In this document: one piece after another, positions 53,550 through 64,000 of the stretch
Numbering within the stretch: position 1 is the stretch's first letter
How the letters are laid out: the number at the start of each line of letters is the position of its first letter
Assembly: GCA_951213105.1 (NCBI GenBank)
Contig: OX578150.1
Span: forward strand, 24,618,022 to 24,682,021
DNA length: 64,000 nucleotides
Reading direction: 5' to 3'
From: Amaurobius ferox
Taxonomy: Eukaryota; Arthropoda; Arachnida; Araneae; Amaurobiidae
The notes under the pieces: model-generated
The model's database searches: none
What the model was told of the DNA's origin: nothing
Seen by the model: the letters and a program-made list of their open reading frames with translations, nothing else
Position numbers and translations under genes: made by a program

Positions 53550-56500
53550 ATGGAGGCAAGTAGAACGGAGTTGCTGACGCGGGACAACTACGTCACCTGG
53601 CGTACCAACATCTCATTCGTCCTCAAGGGAGAAGGATGTTTCGGACACGTAGATGGAAGTGCTAAGCCTATCGAAGAAGACGCAACCGCGAGTCGTCGCG
53701 ACTACGATGATTTTTATCGGAGGGAAGACCGAGCGCTCGCCATCATTTATCAAAGTTTATCCTCGGAATACAAGGAGTTGATAAACGTCACCGACGAACC
53801 TAGTCAAGTATGGAATACCTTGAAAGAACATTTTCAAGCGCCTTCCAGAGCCAACCTGGTTAGATTACTAGATGAGTTCTTCGACGTTCGGCCGGAGCCA
53901 GATGAGCCTGTTGACATTTTTTGCTCAAGACTGCGGAAGGCCGTGACGAGGCTTAAAGACGCGAAACACCCCATTGAAGACCTATATGTAGCATTCCAGT
54001 CGATTCGGTACCTTCCGGAAGAATTCCGAGGTATCGTTCAACTTATATATCGATGGAATGACTCGGACTTCAAGCTCAGCAAAATACAAGCAGAGCTAGC
54101 AGCGGAGGAGAGCCGGCTGAGGCAGCAAGCAAGTGACTTTTCCAAAACTGTGAGTTCAAATTCTGCATATTTTACTTCTAAGAAATTTGTAAATAGAGTA
54201 AAAGTGTCTAAACTTCCAAATGTATCTCATAATGTGTCTAATGTAAATACTTCTAGTCATAATGTAAATATTTCTAAAAGTAAAATTAAGTGTTTTAAGT
54301 GTAACAAACTAGGTCATACTAAATCTAATTGCAGTAGAAATAATGGATCTAGTATTGTGGAATTTCTTGGGTCTCCACAGATTGAGGCTAATACTGTAAT
54401 CGATCCTAGCGATAGACTCAGCTGGGTAGTAGACACTGCTGCTACGCGACATTTCTGTAATAACATTAAGTTATTTTCAAAATTTATTGAGTGCAAAGGC
54501 ACTTCAATGTCGCTAGCAGTAGGGGATGTCGAAAGTCCAGTTGAGGCTATCGGGACGGTGGAAATGTATGTCCAATTTAAGGATAAGCAAAGTATTATCA
54601 AATTGGAAAATGTTATGTATTCTCCTAAACTTAGGAGAAATTTATTAGCTGCATCTGTTCTTGAGGAACAAAATTTTAGTTTTAATGGAGCTAATGGGGT
54701 TCTATGGTTTTTTACACCTAAAGGGGAGAAATTCTTTTATGCAAAAAGAAAGGATGGGTTATATTTTTTAAAACCTAAGTATAGTACCCAGGAACAACAT
54801 AACGTAGAAAACCGTCAATCTAAAGATAGGGATCGAGATGGAGACAAGAAACACAAAAAGGATAAGAAATCCAAGGATAGGGATCCTAGTGCTTCCAGAA
54901 AAATAGACAAAGTAAAAATAGCACCTAATCTTAAAGAAACTAAATTTAAATCTGACAAAACAAAAACTAAGCAGAATAGAAATGTGGATAGTTCAATATC
55001 TAAGCCTAGCAGTTCAGTAACTGAACTTAATAGTACAAACTGTCTTTGGCATAAACGATATTGCCACATAAACGATGAATATCTTCTCCAAACCAGCAAA
55101 GTTTCTGCCGTAAACGGACTTCCTAGGCTTAAATACAAAAAGTTAAATTGTAAATCGTGTAAATTGGCTAAGTCTAGGAGAGTATCGTATAAACCCACCG
55201 GTAGGATAAGGTCCACTAAATTGCAATTGTTACACATGGATGTGTGTGGTCCCTTACCCACAGCCTCATATGGTGGGAACAAGTATGTCTTAACTATAAC
55301 AGATGATTATAGTAGAAAAGTTTTTGTTTACCTCATGAAACAGAAGTCAGAAGTATTTTCACATTTTAAAGAGTTTCAGGCCAGAGAAGAAAGGCAGTTA
55401 GATACTAAAATTCTATGTATCCGGACGGATAATGGAATGGAATTCTGCCATGATAAGTTCAAAAATTACCTGAAGGATATCGGTATTAAGGCTGAGAGGA
55501 CTAACACATATACCCCACAGCAAAATGGAGTATCAGAGCGATTCAACTTAACCGCATTTGACTGTGTTAGAGCCATGTTGAACGACAGCAAATTGCATGA
55601 CAGATTCTGGGCGGAAGTAATATTGTGTTTTGCATACACTAAAAATCGAATATGTCACAAATTTAAGACAAAAACACCACATGAACTCTACAGTGGTAGA
55701 AAACCTTCAGTCAAACATCTTAGAACCTTTGGTTGTAGAGCATATGTAGGCAAACCCAGTCAGCTCAGAAAGAAGTTAGACATGAAAGCTACAGAAGGGG
55801 TGATGGTAGGCTATGCTACTAAAACTAAGGGCTATAGGATATTTTTGTCAGGAGAGAAACGAACAATTGAGACCTGCAATGTGAGGTTTGATGAGGGTGA
55901 TGTAGTGGAAGGCATCCTGGACCCAATTTGTCCCAGAAATATCTCCTCAGGGATATCAAGAGATAACCTTTCAGAATACTCCGACGGGGAATATCCGAGA
56001 GGGCAGTCTGATGGGGGGGCAGGAGAGAGTGAAGACACTGGTGACGATCCGTCTGAATCCAGTGAGGAAACGGACTCTCCTGCTGACTCCAGTATGACTC
56101 CTTGCTCGGATATTGCTTGGCAGCGAAAGACGGTTCCAAGACCCGATGGGAGTAGAACCGATGTGTATTATTACGCTCAAGGAGATAATAAAAGGCTGAG
56201 GTCACACAATGATGTTAAGAAATATTGTGATAAAAGGAATATACAATTTGATCAGCAACTGTTTAATTTTCGGGAAAATAAAGGTCTTAAAAGGGTCAGA
56301 GGCAGACCAGAAGCAAGCAATATTGAAATAAATATACCAAAAGGGTACAACGCTGCTATTAAATCTTCCCAGTCCGAAAAATGGTGTAATGCTATGGATG
56401 AAGAAATGGCCGTAATGCAAGAGAGGGGTGTCTGGGAACTAGTTCCTGCATCCACCTCACAAAAGCATATAGGCAGTAGATGGGTCTACACCATTAAGAA

Positions 56501-57921
56501 AGACGAGAAAGGGAAAATCAAGAGATTTAAAGCTCGTTTGGTAGCCCAGGGGTATGGTCAGAAAAAGGGAGAATCATACGATGAAGTTTTTAGCCCTGTT
56601 GTTAACTTCAACTTAATTAGAGCATTCTTCTCAATTTTCGTATGCATGCTTGGCTGGATGCATTTCCAATTAGATATCAAATCTGCCTATCTCTATGCTA
56701 AATTGAGTCAAAAGGTATATATGAAACAGCCTCAAGGTTATGTCAATCAGGAACAGCCTGATTATGTTTGTTTGTTGAAGAAAGCCATTTACGGTCTTCA
56801 TCAAAGTGGAAGAGAATGGTTTAATGAACTTGACACCAAATTAAAAGAATTAAATTTTTTAAAACTTCAATGGTGTAATTGTGCATATATTTACAATAGC
56901 AAAGTTCTTATGCTAGTCTATGTGGATGACATAATTCTCTTCTCAAGATATCAAAGGGACATAGACCACATTGTTTCATTACTTAGCATAGAATTTGAGA
57001 TCAAGGTATTAGGAAAAATTAGAAAACTTTTAGGCGTGGAATTTAAAGAGTGTGACAATAAATTTTTTATACATCAAAGTCAGTATATAGATAAAGTATG
57101 TCAAATGTTTCAACAGTATAAATATCCAGTTACTTCACTTCCCATTTCTAAAGGGAATATTCTAAGTAAAATAGATTGTCCAAAGACAAGTGAAGAAATA
57201 AAGCAAATGCAAAGTTTTCCTTACAGGAGCTTAATTGGGTGTTTGGCTTTTATATCTAGTAGGACTAGACCTGATATTTGTTACGCCATCAATATATTAT
57301 CTCAATTTCAAGAAAACCCTGGAATTAAGCATTGGGATGCATTGTTAAGACTTTTAGGATATGTTGAAAAGACTAAAAACTATATGTTGAATTTATCTAA
57401 CATTCAGGAGTTAAAATTGAATTGTTATTCAGATTCTGACTTTGCTGCAAACAGAGATGACCGTGTTTCACTTGGAGGCATGATACTCTTTATTGACAAT
57501 GTACCTATTTCTTGGCGTACCTTTAAACATATAAGTGTGTCAGCTTATCAACCATGGAAGCTGAATACGTATCACTAACTGAAGCCGCTAAGGAAATGGT
57601 ATGGGTACAAAACATAATTGAAGAATGTCATTTACTTGGGTTAAATTTTAATAAAAGTAACAGTGTTATTTTTAGCGACAACCAAGCACCATTAATTTTT
57701 CTAACTCTCCAATTGAAAACAATAGAACTAAGCATATTGATGTTAGATATCATTTCCTAAGAAATTTAATAGTCAATGAATCTTTTAATGTTAAATTTGT
57801 AAATAGTAAAGATAACTTAGCAGATCACTTTACTAAACCAATGACTAAGGAAATAATACTTAAATTTTGTAATAAAATTTGGTACTTACGTATTATCGCA
57901 ACCATGACAAAACGTAATTGA
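53550..57921 (+). pseudogene. gag-pol: copia Gag-Pol polyprotein, two frameshifts at the 3' end
   Basis: One frame encodes Gag and the enzymes. I prefer the ATG at 53550 (MEASRTELL), since upstream codons are open only from a GTG. The Gag UBN2-like region is followed by a CCHC knuckle (CFKCNKLGHTKSNC) near residue 247. Protease has DTAATRHF near 294. The GAG-pre-integrase finger has LWHKRYCH to CKSCKLAK, about 498-540. Integrase has HMDVCGPL (562), RTDNGMEF (625) and NGVSERFN (660). RT has LDIKSAYL (1042) and YVDDII (1123). RNase H has DSDFA (about 1293). The frame is lost at about 57545, just before SxMEAEY, and again near 57700. The last codons (HIDVRYHFLRNL..LADHFTKPM) end at 57921. The first 1360 codons are uninterrupted, so the copy is fairly young. 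Confidence 0.92.
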
Positions 57922-58440
57922 TGTATCGTCCAATAAAGGTCCCGATCGATTCCAAGGACAACATGCAACAAAGTGATCTGTATGAGGACCCACGTTCGAG
58001 CGGGCTCGAACTAGTTGGGGGACGTACGCACCGCTGCGACTGTGTCGTCAGACAGGCCGGCTTCGCCGGACCAAGTCACAGAGCATACTAGACTCGCTTC
58101 TGGGACCGTCGCACGGCGCAAGGACCGTGACAACATGCAGCCAAGTGATCTGTATGAGGACCCACATTCGAGCGGGCTCGAACTGGTTGAGAAAAACCCA
58201 GAAGTGAGTCCCAGAAGCGAGTCTAGTATGCTCTGTGACTTGGTCCGGCGAAGCCGGCCTGTCTGACGACACAGTCCCAGCGGTGCGTACGTCCCCCAAC
58301 CAGTTCGAGCCCGCTCGAACGTGGGTCCTCATACAGATCACTTTGTTGCATGTTGTCCTTGGAATCGATCGGGACCTTTATTGGACGATACATCAATTAC
58401 GTTTTGTCATGGTTGCGATAATACGTAAGTACCTAAAATT
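57875..58440. repeat. Inverted repeat, arms about 232 bp, GC-rich
   Basis: The left arm 57875-58106 and the right arm 58208-58440 are near-perfect reverse complements (GGTACTTACGTATTATCGCA at the left edge, its complement at the right edge). The 101-base spacer holds a direct partial copy of the arm (CAAGTGATCTGTATGAGGAC). The left arm includes the end of copia pol. Open frames here are artefacts of the palindrome. Confidence 0.92.
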
Positions 58441-59325
58441 TTTAAAAACTAAATCAAAACTTTTTGAGATTAAATGTTTAGTCTAAAGAAAATTTTAAAT
58501 ACTAAATTGAATTTACAACTTGGGAATTTTTTTTAAAAAGATGTCATATATATACATTATTGTTTATCTTAAACCTCATTGATATAAGATAGTATATCTT
58601 GAGTATAAATTTTTGTGATATTGAATCTTTTTCACTTTACACCTTTGTATATACATCCATTTTCCATGACCCGCATGATGCTAAATAATAGCTTATGTGT
58701 ATAAAATTTTGTATTTTTCAACTTGGTAAAAAGTATGTGTTGAAAGTTTTGATAAAGGAATTTTATTATCTAATTACTTGCATCATGTATTTTTAAATAT
58801 TTGGTATATCAATGCAGTCTAATAGTATTAATTATGTATACTTATATTGTGTTAATAGACTAAATTTTTTTTAAACTTTTTGAATTATAGTGTTTATACT
58901 CAAATTTAAAGTAAACTTAAATTCTATGCTTATACAAAATCTTAATCTTTTAAAGTTGACTTGTTTAATATGATAATGTGCTTATACTTAAATTTTGGAT
59001 ACTTATAATTAAATTTAAACTAAAATTTAAATTTTTGAATGCTGATACTTAAGCATTGAAGTTGTGTTGTATATAAATTTCAACTTGATGTGAAATGTTG
59101 TTGTTACTATATTGTCGACAATACTTAACTATTTTTTCAGATGCTATAAGTACTTATGCATTTTATTTTAAATTTAATAATGATATAATACTTTAAATTT
59201 TTCCTTCATTATATGTTTGATAGGATACTGGGGGCCTTGGTGTTTATTGATATACCTTGGTTTCTCAGAGTAAGTTTTCTTTTGCATATGCATTGAGACT
59301 TAAGGATTTGCATGAGGGGGCCGAT
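58441..59325 (+). other. copia AT-rich 3' non-coding region
   Basis: About 880 bases between the inverted repeat and the 3' LTR, made of T-rich and A-rich words, with no open frame. The last bases (GCATGAGGGGGCCGAT) contain the likely polypurine tract. Confidence 0.7.
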
Positions 59326-60091
59326 TGTTGGAAATAATCAATACATCGCGATTCACGTTCCCGTGAACGGGCGTTTATGCAAATTTAATATGAACGACTC
59401 TTCCCGTTCACCGGCGTGAACCGTGACGTTTTTCAACATGAGGTTTCATGCAAATCAGTTCTCAATGCATACGCATCTGATTTGCATATCCGGGGGCGTT
59501 TCCGGAACTGTCCATTCTCGGATATATAGGGCAGAGGTTTCTTGAAGCAAATGAGAAGGTCGATAGGTCGATCGAGATCAGACAGATCGATTAGATCGGA
59601 TCAAACGTCTGAAGAAGTCAGACGAGATAGACACTGATGGTCTGATGCAGGCAGACAGAAATGTTTTTGACAGAAGTACTGCGGAATATCGTTTGACGAC
59701 GGTGAATAGTCGAAACGGATGCAGATGTGGTCAGTTTGGACCAGCATGTATTGAACGTTAAATTTACTTACAAACGTTCGGAAGCCGCTTTAAATATTTT
59801 CCTGATGTTCTATCCTTTGGTTTCCCTTTGCCAAGTGTGATATCTTCGATGGTGGCTGAAATACACGCAAGTGATAGAGGTAGTATAGTAACTTACTACC
59901 AAATGCTTCAAGGAATCTCTGTCTAGTCATTTACAACTGAAAATCTTTTGTACATAGTATATTTTTGATGTTTTACGGCATGGAAAATTACCAGGTATGT
60001 GTAATATGCCGAGTTGTGTTTCGTTGCCAAATAAAGTGAACGAAGTTTTTCTTTAAAACTGGACTTGTGTACTTTCATAACCCAGCCAACA
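59326..60091 (+). repeat. copia LTR shared between full and partial unit
   Basis: 766 bases. Differences from the 5' LTR include CAATGCATACGC for CAATGCGTACGC and a small cluster near 59997-60023. It serves as the 3' LTR of the full element and the 5' LTR of the partial unit. Confidence 0.92.
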
Positions 60092-60556
60092 CTTATTGAC
60101 TCTGACAGTGCGTGCTTTGCTATCTTCAAATTTTAAATTTTCCAAAAGAAACGGTTACGGGGCCAGTTCAACGCCCAATAGAGTCATAAGTACAAGTATC
60201 TTTAAAGAAATCGTTCCAGTGTTCAGATGGGGGCCGCACATGGCACCATTTTGAAGTTCGTGTGAACAACGAAACGCAACAGTGTAAACGTAAACAGTGT
60301 ACAAGAACTTTTGCTTCTGCTTCTTCAAAACTACGAGTGGCCATGGAGGCAAGTAGAACGGAGTTGCTGACGCGGGACAACTACGTCACCTGGCGTACCG
60401 ACATCTCATTCGTCCTCAAGGGAGAAGGATGTTTCGGACACGTAGATGGAAGTGCTAAGCCTATCGAAGAAGACGCAACCGCGAGTCGTCGCGACTACGA
60501 TGATTTTTATCGGAGGAAAGACCGAGCGCTCGCCATTATTTATCAAAGTTTGTCGT
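60092..60556 (+). pseudogene. Second, truncated copia unit (leader and start of gag)
   Basis: Sequence after the second LTR repeats 53299-53759 almost exactly: the same leader, the same ATG (60343) and the first 70 codons of gag, with three substitutions I can see (for example ACCGACATC for ACCAACATC). It breaks at 60556, after IIYQSLS, into unrelated sequence. LTR, internal, LTR, partial internal is the order expected from unequal exchange or tandem integration. Confidence 0.9.
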
Positions 60557-62340
60557 ATATGTGTGCGTTATACACCGGCACACGTTATACGCCAGAATAT
60601 ACGGTACTATTAATAAAACAAATTATTTAGCTTATAAAATGCAACAGTTGAACGGAACATTTCGACTACGTGGCCTGACAAAATTGTTCAAATAACTTTA
60701 AACATTAATATACATTACGAATTATTAAGAATGCATGTATATATATATATATATATATGTATACACTAAAATTTACTTACTTTATCAATTGTGAGTAACA
60801 TGTGTAAAGGTGTATGGGTAGAGGCACAGAATACTATATAAGTCTATGGTATAGCTGCTACTAATCCGACTACTCCATTACTAATATTGAACTTGACTGA
60901 ATGAACGAAGCAGATGCAGATACTATCGCACAGCAGGAAGGAATCATGCATGCGCAAAATTCGTTGTCCAATACGAAGCAGAAGTGCGTACTTGCGGTTC
61001 TTTATTTTTAACACATTCTACGGAGGATGTCTGTGGACGTCGAAATCGGGATATGATACGTTCAGGATCTTTGGGATCTCTAAGATGTCCTGTGGAAGTC
61101 GGTGATTGTGTGGGTACACATCGTAATTTAACACGTTATTTCAAACTATAACTGCCTCTAATACATCGGCAAAAAGATAGATTATATCATCATGACCATC
61201 ATGATCAACAACAGCTCAATAACGAGCTCATTCATAAGAACGACACTAATGCATTACATGCATCGAAACACAGGAAAACGGAATACTAGAAGTATCCTAC
61301 TACTCCTCTACTGATGTTTCCAAATCGAACTTCCTATATATGCCAGGACGGTACCTTCCGAAATGATTCTAAATATGCAAATGAGTTTGTGTATGCATTG
61401 GATAGTCAAATTTGCATGAAGACTTCTGCTGAAAGAATGCTATGAGTCACTCCCGAGAACGAGGGAAGTTCAAAATAAATTTGTTTTTGAACATTGCTTA
61501 GAAGAATAGTGAATCACGATCATTTGTTTATGTTCTTTCAGCACATACCCCATGAAGAAAATAGAATACTTCACTAAAAGATGAGGTGTGAAATTGCCCC
61601 AAAATTTAGCTACCCTGAACCCGTGTAATGACTCCCTAAGGAATGCCGTAAGGCACCCCAAAACATCTGAATTTATACTTACGAATGGCGAGAGGCTTTT
61701 TATTCTTAAAAAGACACAGGTTTTTGTCGATCTGGTGAATAAAGTTTCCAACTAAAAAGGAAAGAGTGAAGCTACAAAGGAAAATGTACAGGGGAAACTG
61801 GTAAATTAGCAAAGGATTAGAGGGATATATTTAGCATTTACAAAAACATTTGCAATAATTTCGAATATTGGGATGATAGAAAGGGATAGTAAATTAACAT
61901 TAATAAGATATAAATCACCAAAATATGCAATACCAAGGAATTAATTTAGAATTCTGAAAGGAAGGGAGAAAATCATGAATTTTGAACCTTAATAATTTAG
62001 AAAATAAAGAATCTCCGAAACTAAGCACAACAATATGCAAACAGATGCTCATCATATTAATGCCCAGATAGGACTTCTACTTCACAAACTATTAAGTTTA
62101 ATAGCATTCATAGTGCATTATTTCATCCTGATCTTGTTTAAAGTTACGTGATTGTCACGTTATTCATGGAAAATGCCTCATATTCCTAAGAATTACTAAA
62201 TGTTATTATTTCTTTCAAAGATTAATTAATGGAACCTCATTTGATCTAAAATGGTGGATCTATTAGCTTTTCCTGAGAAATTTTCTGCGCATCTCCGTCA
62301 TTAGGGAAATATCACATTAAACATTCAATCATTGTCCTAT
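60557..62340. other. Non-coding, possible Tigger end and a (TA)n repeat
   Basis: The first 50 bases (GTGCGTTATACACCGGCAC, GTTATACGCCAG) resemble in inverse the terminal region near 51860. A (TA)n microsatellite lies at 60737-60758. No gene is recognised in the rest. Confidence 0.45.
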
Positions 62341-62347
62341 GGTCAAT

Positions 62348-62405
62348 AGTGTGGCGTAGTGGTAGCGTGGGTTTATAGTCCCAGCCAAATAACTCTCGAG
62401 TCACT
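62348..62405 (+). repeat. Possible tRNA-derived SINE head
   Basis: TGGCGTAGTGGTAGCG fits an RNA polymerase III A box, and about 40 bases later CTCTCGAGTCACTTC is a weak B-box match (one or two mismatches). The A box is good and the B box is poor. A true tRNA gene is unlikely because the arms do not pair well. Confidence 0.3.
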
Positions 62406-63753
62406 TCAATTCTTTATTTACTTACAGCAATTCGGTAGTATACAAATTAGGTCACAAAGGTACCCAAATCTGAAGTGAGGCGAATAGTCCGCTGAGGTCA
62501 CTCTGACGTGTGCAAAGAAATGTCCAAATCAATTTCCCGTGGAAAGTCTATGAGAGGTGAGTCTCTGGCGAGGTTTCAAGATGAACTCTCTCGCAAAGCT
62601 TTGGAATGAAGCTGACGTAAGTCCACGATGCGGTGACGTCCTGTCACGGCAAATGCTAGACCCAGGTGGTCTAAATTTTAGACTAGTGGTAGTCTATATG
62701 GATCGAGTCCTACAGGGCACTCGATCTTTCTTCCGTTCCCGTACTTAGGTCAGGAACTATCGCAGAAGGCTTCTGCTCAAAAAACAATAGTACAGGGCCT
62801 ATGCCCGAGAAGCACTCTCTTTCCAAAAAGACGAGCTCTCTTGTCGAAGATCAGATCTTATCTGCTCTCGAAAACTCTGCTCCGGTCGCCCTCAGAAAAA
62901 GGAGCCACCAGGGGACAATTTTCTCTCTATTTTTTTTATTGGATCTTAATATCCGTGATGTCATTTTTCTTGAGTCTCATTTGTCCGGAGACTCGTGCCA
63001 GTAAGTCTAGGGGCACTCCCCTCACGTCTGGAAGCTCAAGTCCACGCAATCACTCAAGGTGGTTCATGCCAGCTTAGCCTTTCTTTTTAACTGTCAATTT
63101 TCTAGACTTGGTGGCGCAGGATTCGCGACGTCCATTGTTCTGGTGACCTCTACCATGTTTCACTTTCAAAGGGTCACAGGTGTGCCCGGTCTGGAATTTC
63201 CAAGCCCCAATTCCATTTTGGGGGGGGGGGGGGGAGATTTAATTACGGTTTCATTTGGTGAATTAATTTAATTCGGCACAATAGCAACACCTTTTTTATA
63301 GCTAACCTCTGGCACTTGCCTTTGCGAAGGAGGGAAATATGACGTGGGAAGTTTTAATAGCATGATATCGATAATACAACAGGAAGACTAAACACAATTA
63401 ACTTTCAGTTGTGGTTTTAATGGAAAGAATGATTTTAATAGGAAAATACTTTGAAACGTATCACTTTAATCACATCAAATGTAGCAAGTTTTTCAAAAAT
63501 ACATATATATTTAAAAAATTACTTAAAATAAATATGTGATTAAATATTTCTTTAAAATACATTTTAAACAGGGGAGGCTTAGCTATTTAGCATCTATGGA
63601 CGCTACGCCACTGCCACAGTAACTTTTTCCTGTCTAATCTAGCGATTGGCTCAATGGGGTTTTTCCCAGTGAAAGTAGTCAGTAAGAGTACAGTTTTATT
63701 ATTTTTACGGACTAAATTACATATTTCAATCCCACCACAGTCTGCAATATATT
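62406..63753. other. Non-coding stretch with short hairpins
   Basis: No gene. It contains perfect palindromes GTCTAAATTTTAGAC (62669-62683) and GATCGAGT..ACTCGATC (62701-62726), and a G-run at 63220-63234. Confidence 0.5.
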
Positions 63754-64000
63754 CACACTTTTACTTCTTAGATTTGTTTATAATTCTTCATCTGTAGAAA
63801 CCTTATGACTGGGGATTCTGTTTCTATGTACTGTACCTAAGCATACACCCCCACCATCTGCTAAGCATTTCACACTTTTACTTCTTAGATTTGTTTATAA
63901 TTCTTCATCTGTAGAAACCTTATGACTGGGGATTCTGTTTCTACGTACTGTACCTAAGCATACACCTCCATCATCTGCTAAGCATTTCACACTTTTACTT
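63754..64000. repeat. 117 bp tandem repeat, cut by the window end
   Basis: CACACTTTTACTTCTTAGATTT begins at 63754 and recurs at 63871, and CACACTTTTACTT recurs at 63988 at the window end, giving an exact 117-base period. The two full units differ at only a few sites (for example CTATGTACTG and CTACGTACTG). The array extends beyond the window. Confidence 0.95.

Larger units (their letters stand above)
52534..60091 (+). mobile_element. Ty1/copia LTR retrotransposon
   Basis: A 7.6 kb element with LTRs 52534-53298 and 59326-60091 that begin TGTTGG and end CCAACA, one long gag-pol frame, a GC-rich inverted repeat after pol, and a G-rich tract (GAGGGGG) just before the 3' LTR. The LTRs differ at roughly 1% of positions by eye. 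No target duplication can be assigned, because the right LTR runs directly into another copy of the internal region (60092-60556). Confidence 0.95.

Noticed and set aside
58015..58486. Several 80-97 codon frames on both strands
   Set aside because: They are mirror images produced by the GC-rich inverted repeat and have no independent support.
60262..60630. Distinct 122-codon gene
   Set aside because: The first part is the duplicated copia gag start and the last 25 codons are read-through into unrelated sequence.

Overview
This window looks like an intergenic, transposon-packed stretch of an invertebrate genome. An arthropod, and most likely a spider, is my best guess. The AT-rich background, the lack of any recognisable intact host gene, and three co-oriented Penelope-like elements of the Naiad type (N-terminal GIY-YIG endonuclease, CxC linker, reverse transcriptase) all point that way. 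So does an I-type LINE whose ORF1 has the RRM-like and triple zinc-knuckle layout I associate with chelicerates. The species call is inference.

Layout. 0.8-2.0 kb: decayed Tigger/pogo transposase (-). 2.2-5.9 kb: pieces of an I-like LINE (+) with a decayed hAT-like transposase (-) between them. 6.9-20.8 kb: a piggyBac element (-) whose transposase gene is split by an 11.5 kb Ty3/gypsy element (7683-19180, -) with nearly identical LTRs and a 1723-codon open pol. 20.8-23.3 kb: AT-rich tandem repeats. 23.3-26.1 kb: broken protein-primed-type family B DNA polymerase (-) with an N-terminal C2H2 finger. 26.1-28.7 kb: hAT-Charlie-type element (-) carrying a 123 bp MITE, abutting a piece of a second piggyBac family. 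29.8-30.2 kb: piggyBac-like MITE. 31.2-33.8 kb: decayed exons of two short gene families (-). 34.0-41.3 kb: three Naiad copies head to tail (-). 41.3-50.4 kb: a 9 kb I-like LINE (+) with a 13 bp target-site duplication, inserted in the third Naiad and itself interrupted by a 3.07 kb hAT element with an intact 718-codon transposase. 51.9-60.6 kb: a Ty1/copia element (+) sitting in a Tigger relic, followed by a second partial copia unit that shares its LTR. 60.6-64 kb: no gene; a possible tRNA-derived SINE head and a 117 bp tandem repeat that runs off the window.

Relative ages can be read from nesting. Naiad copy 3 is older than the I-like LINE, which is older than the intact hAT. The I-like LINE tail at 6.9 kb is older than the piggyBac, which is older than the gypsy insertion. 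The gypsy and the intact hAT are the youngest and the only plausible recently active elements.

The signal I could not assign to a known family is a pair of 58 bp inserts (20954-21011 and 30212-30269). They lie 9 kb apart, have the same length, are about 69% identical, share the termini CCCAGACC and TGGCCGG, can form a terminal stem, and are each flanked by a perfect 15 bp direct repeat. They look like an ultra-short retroposed structured RNA.
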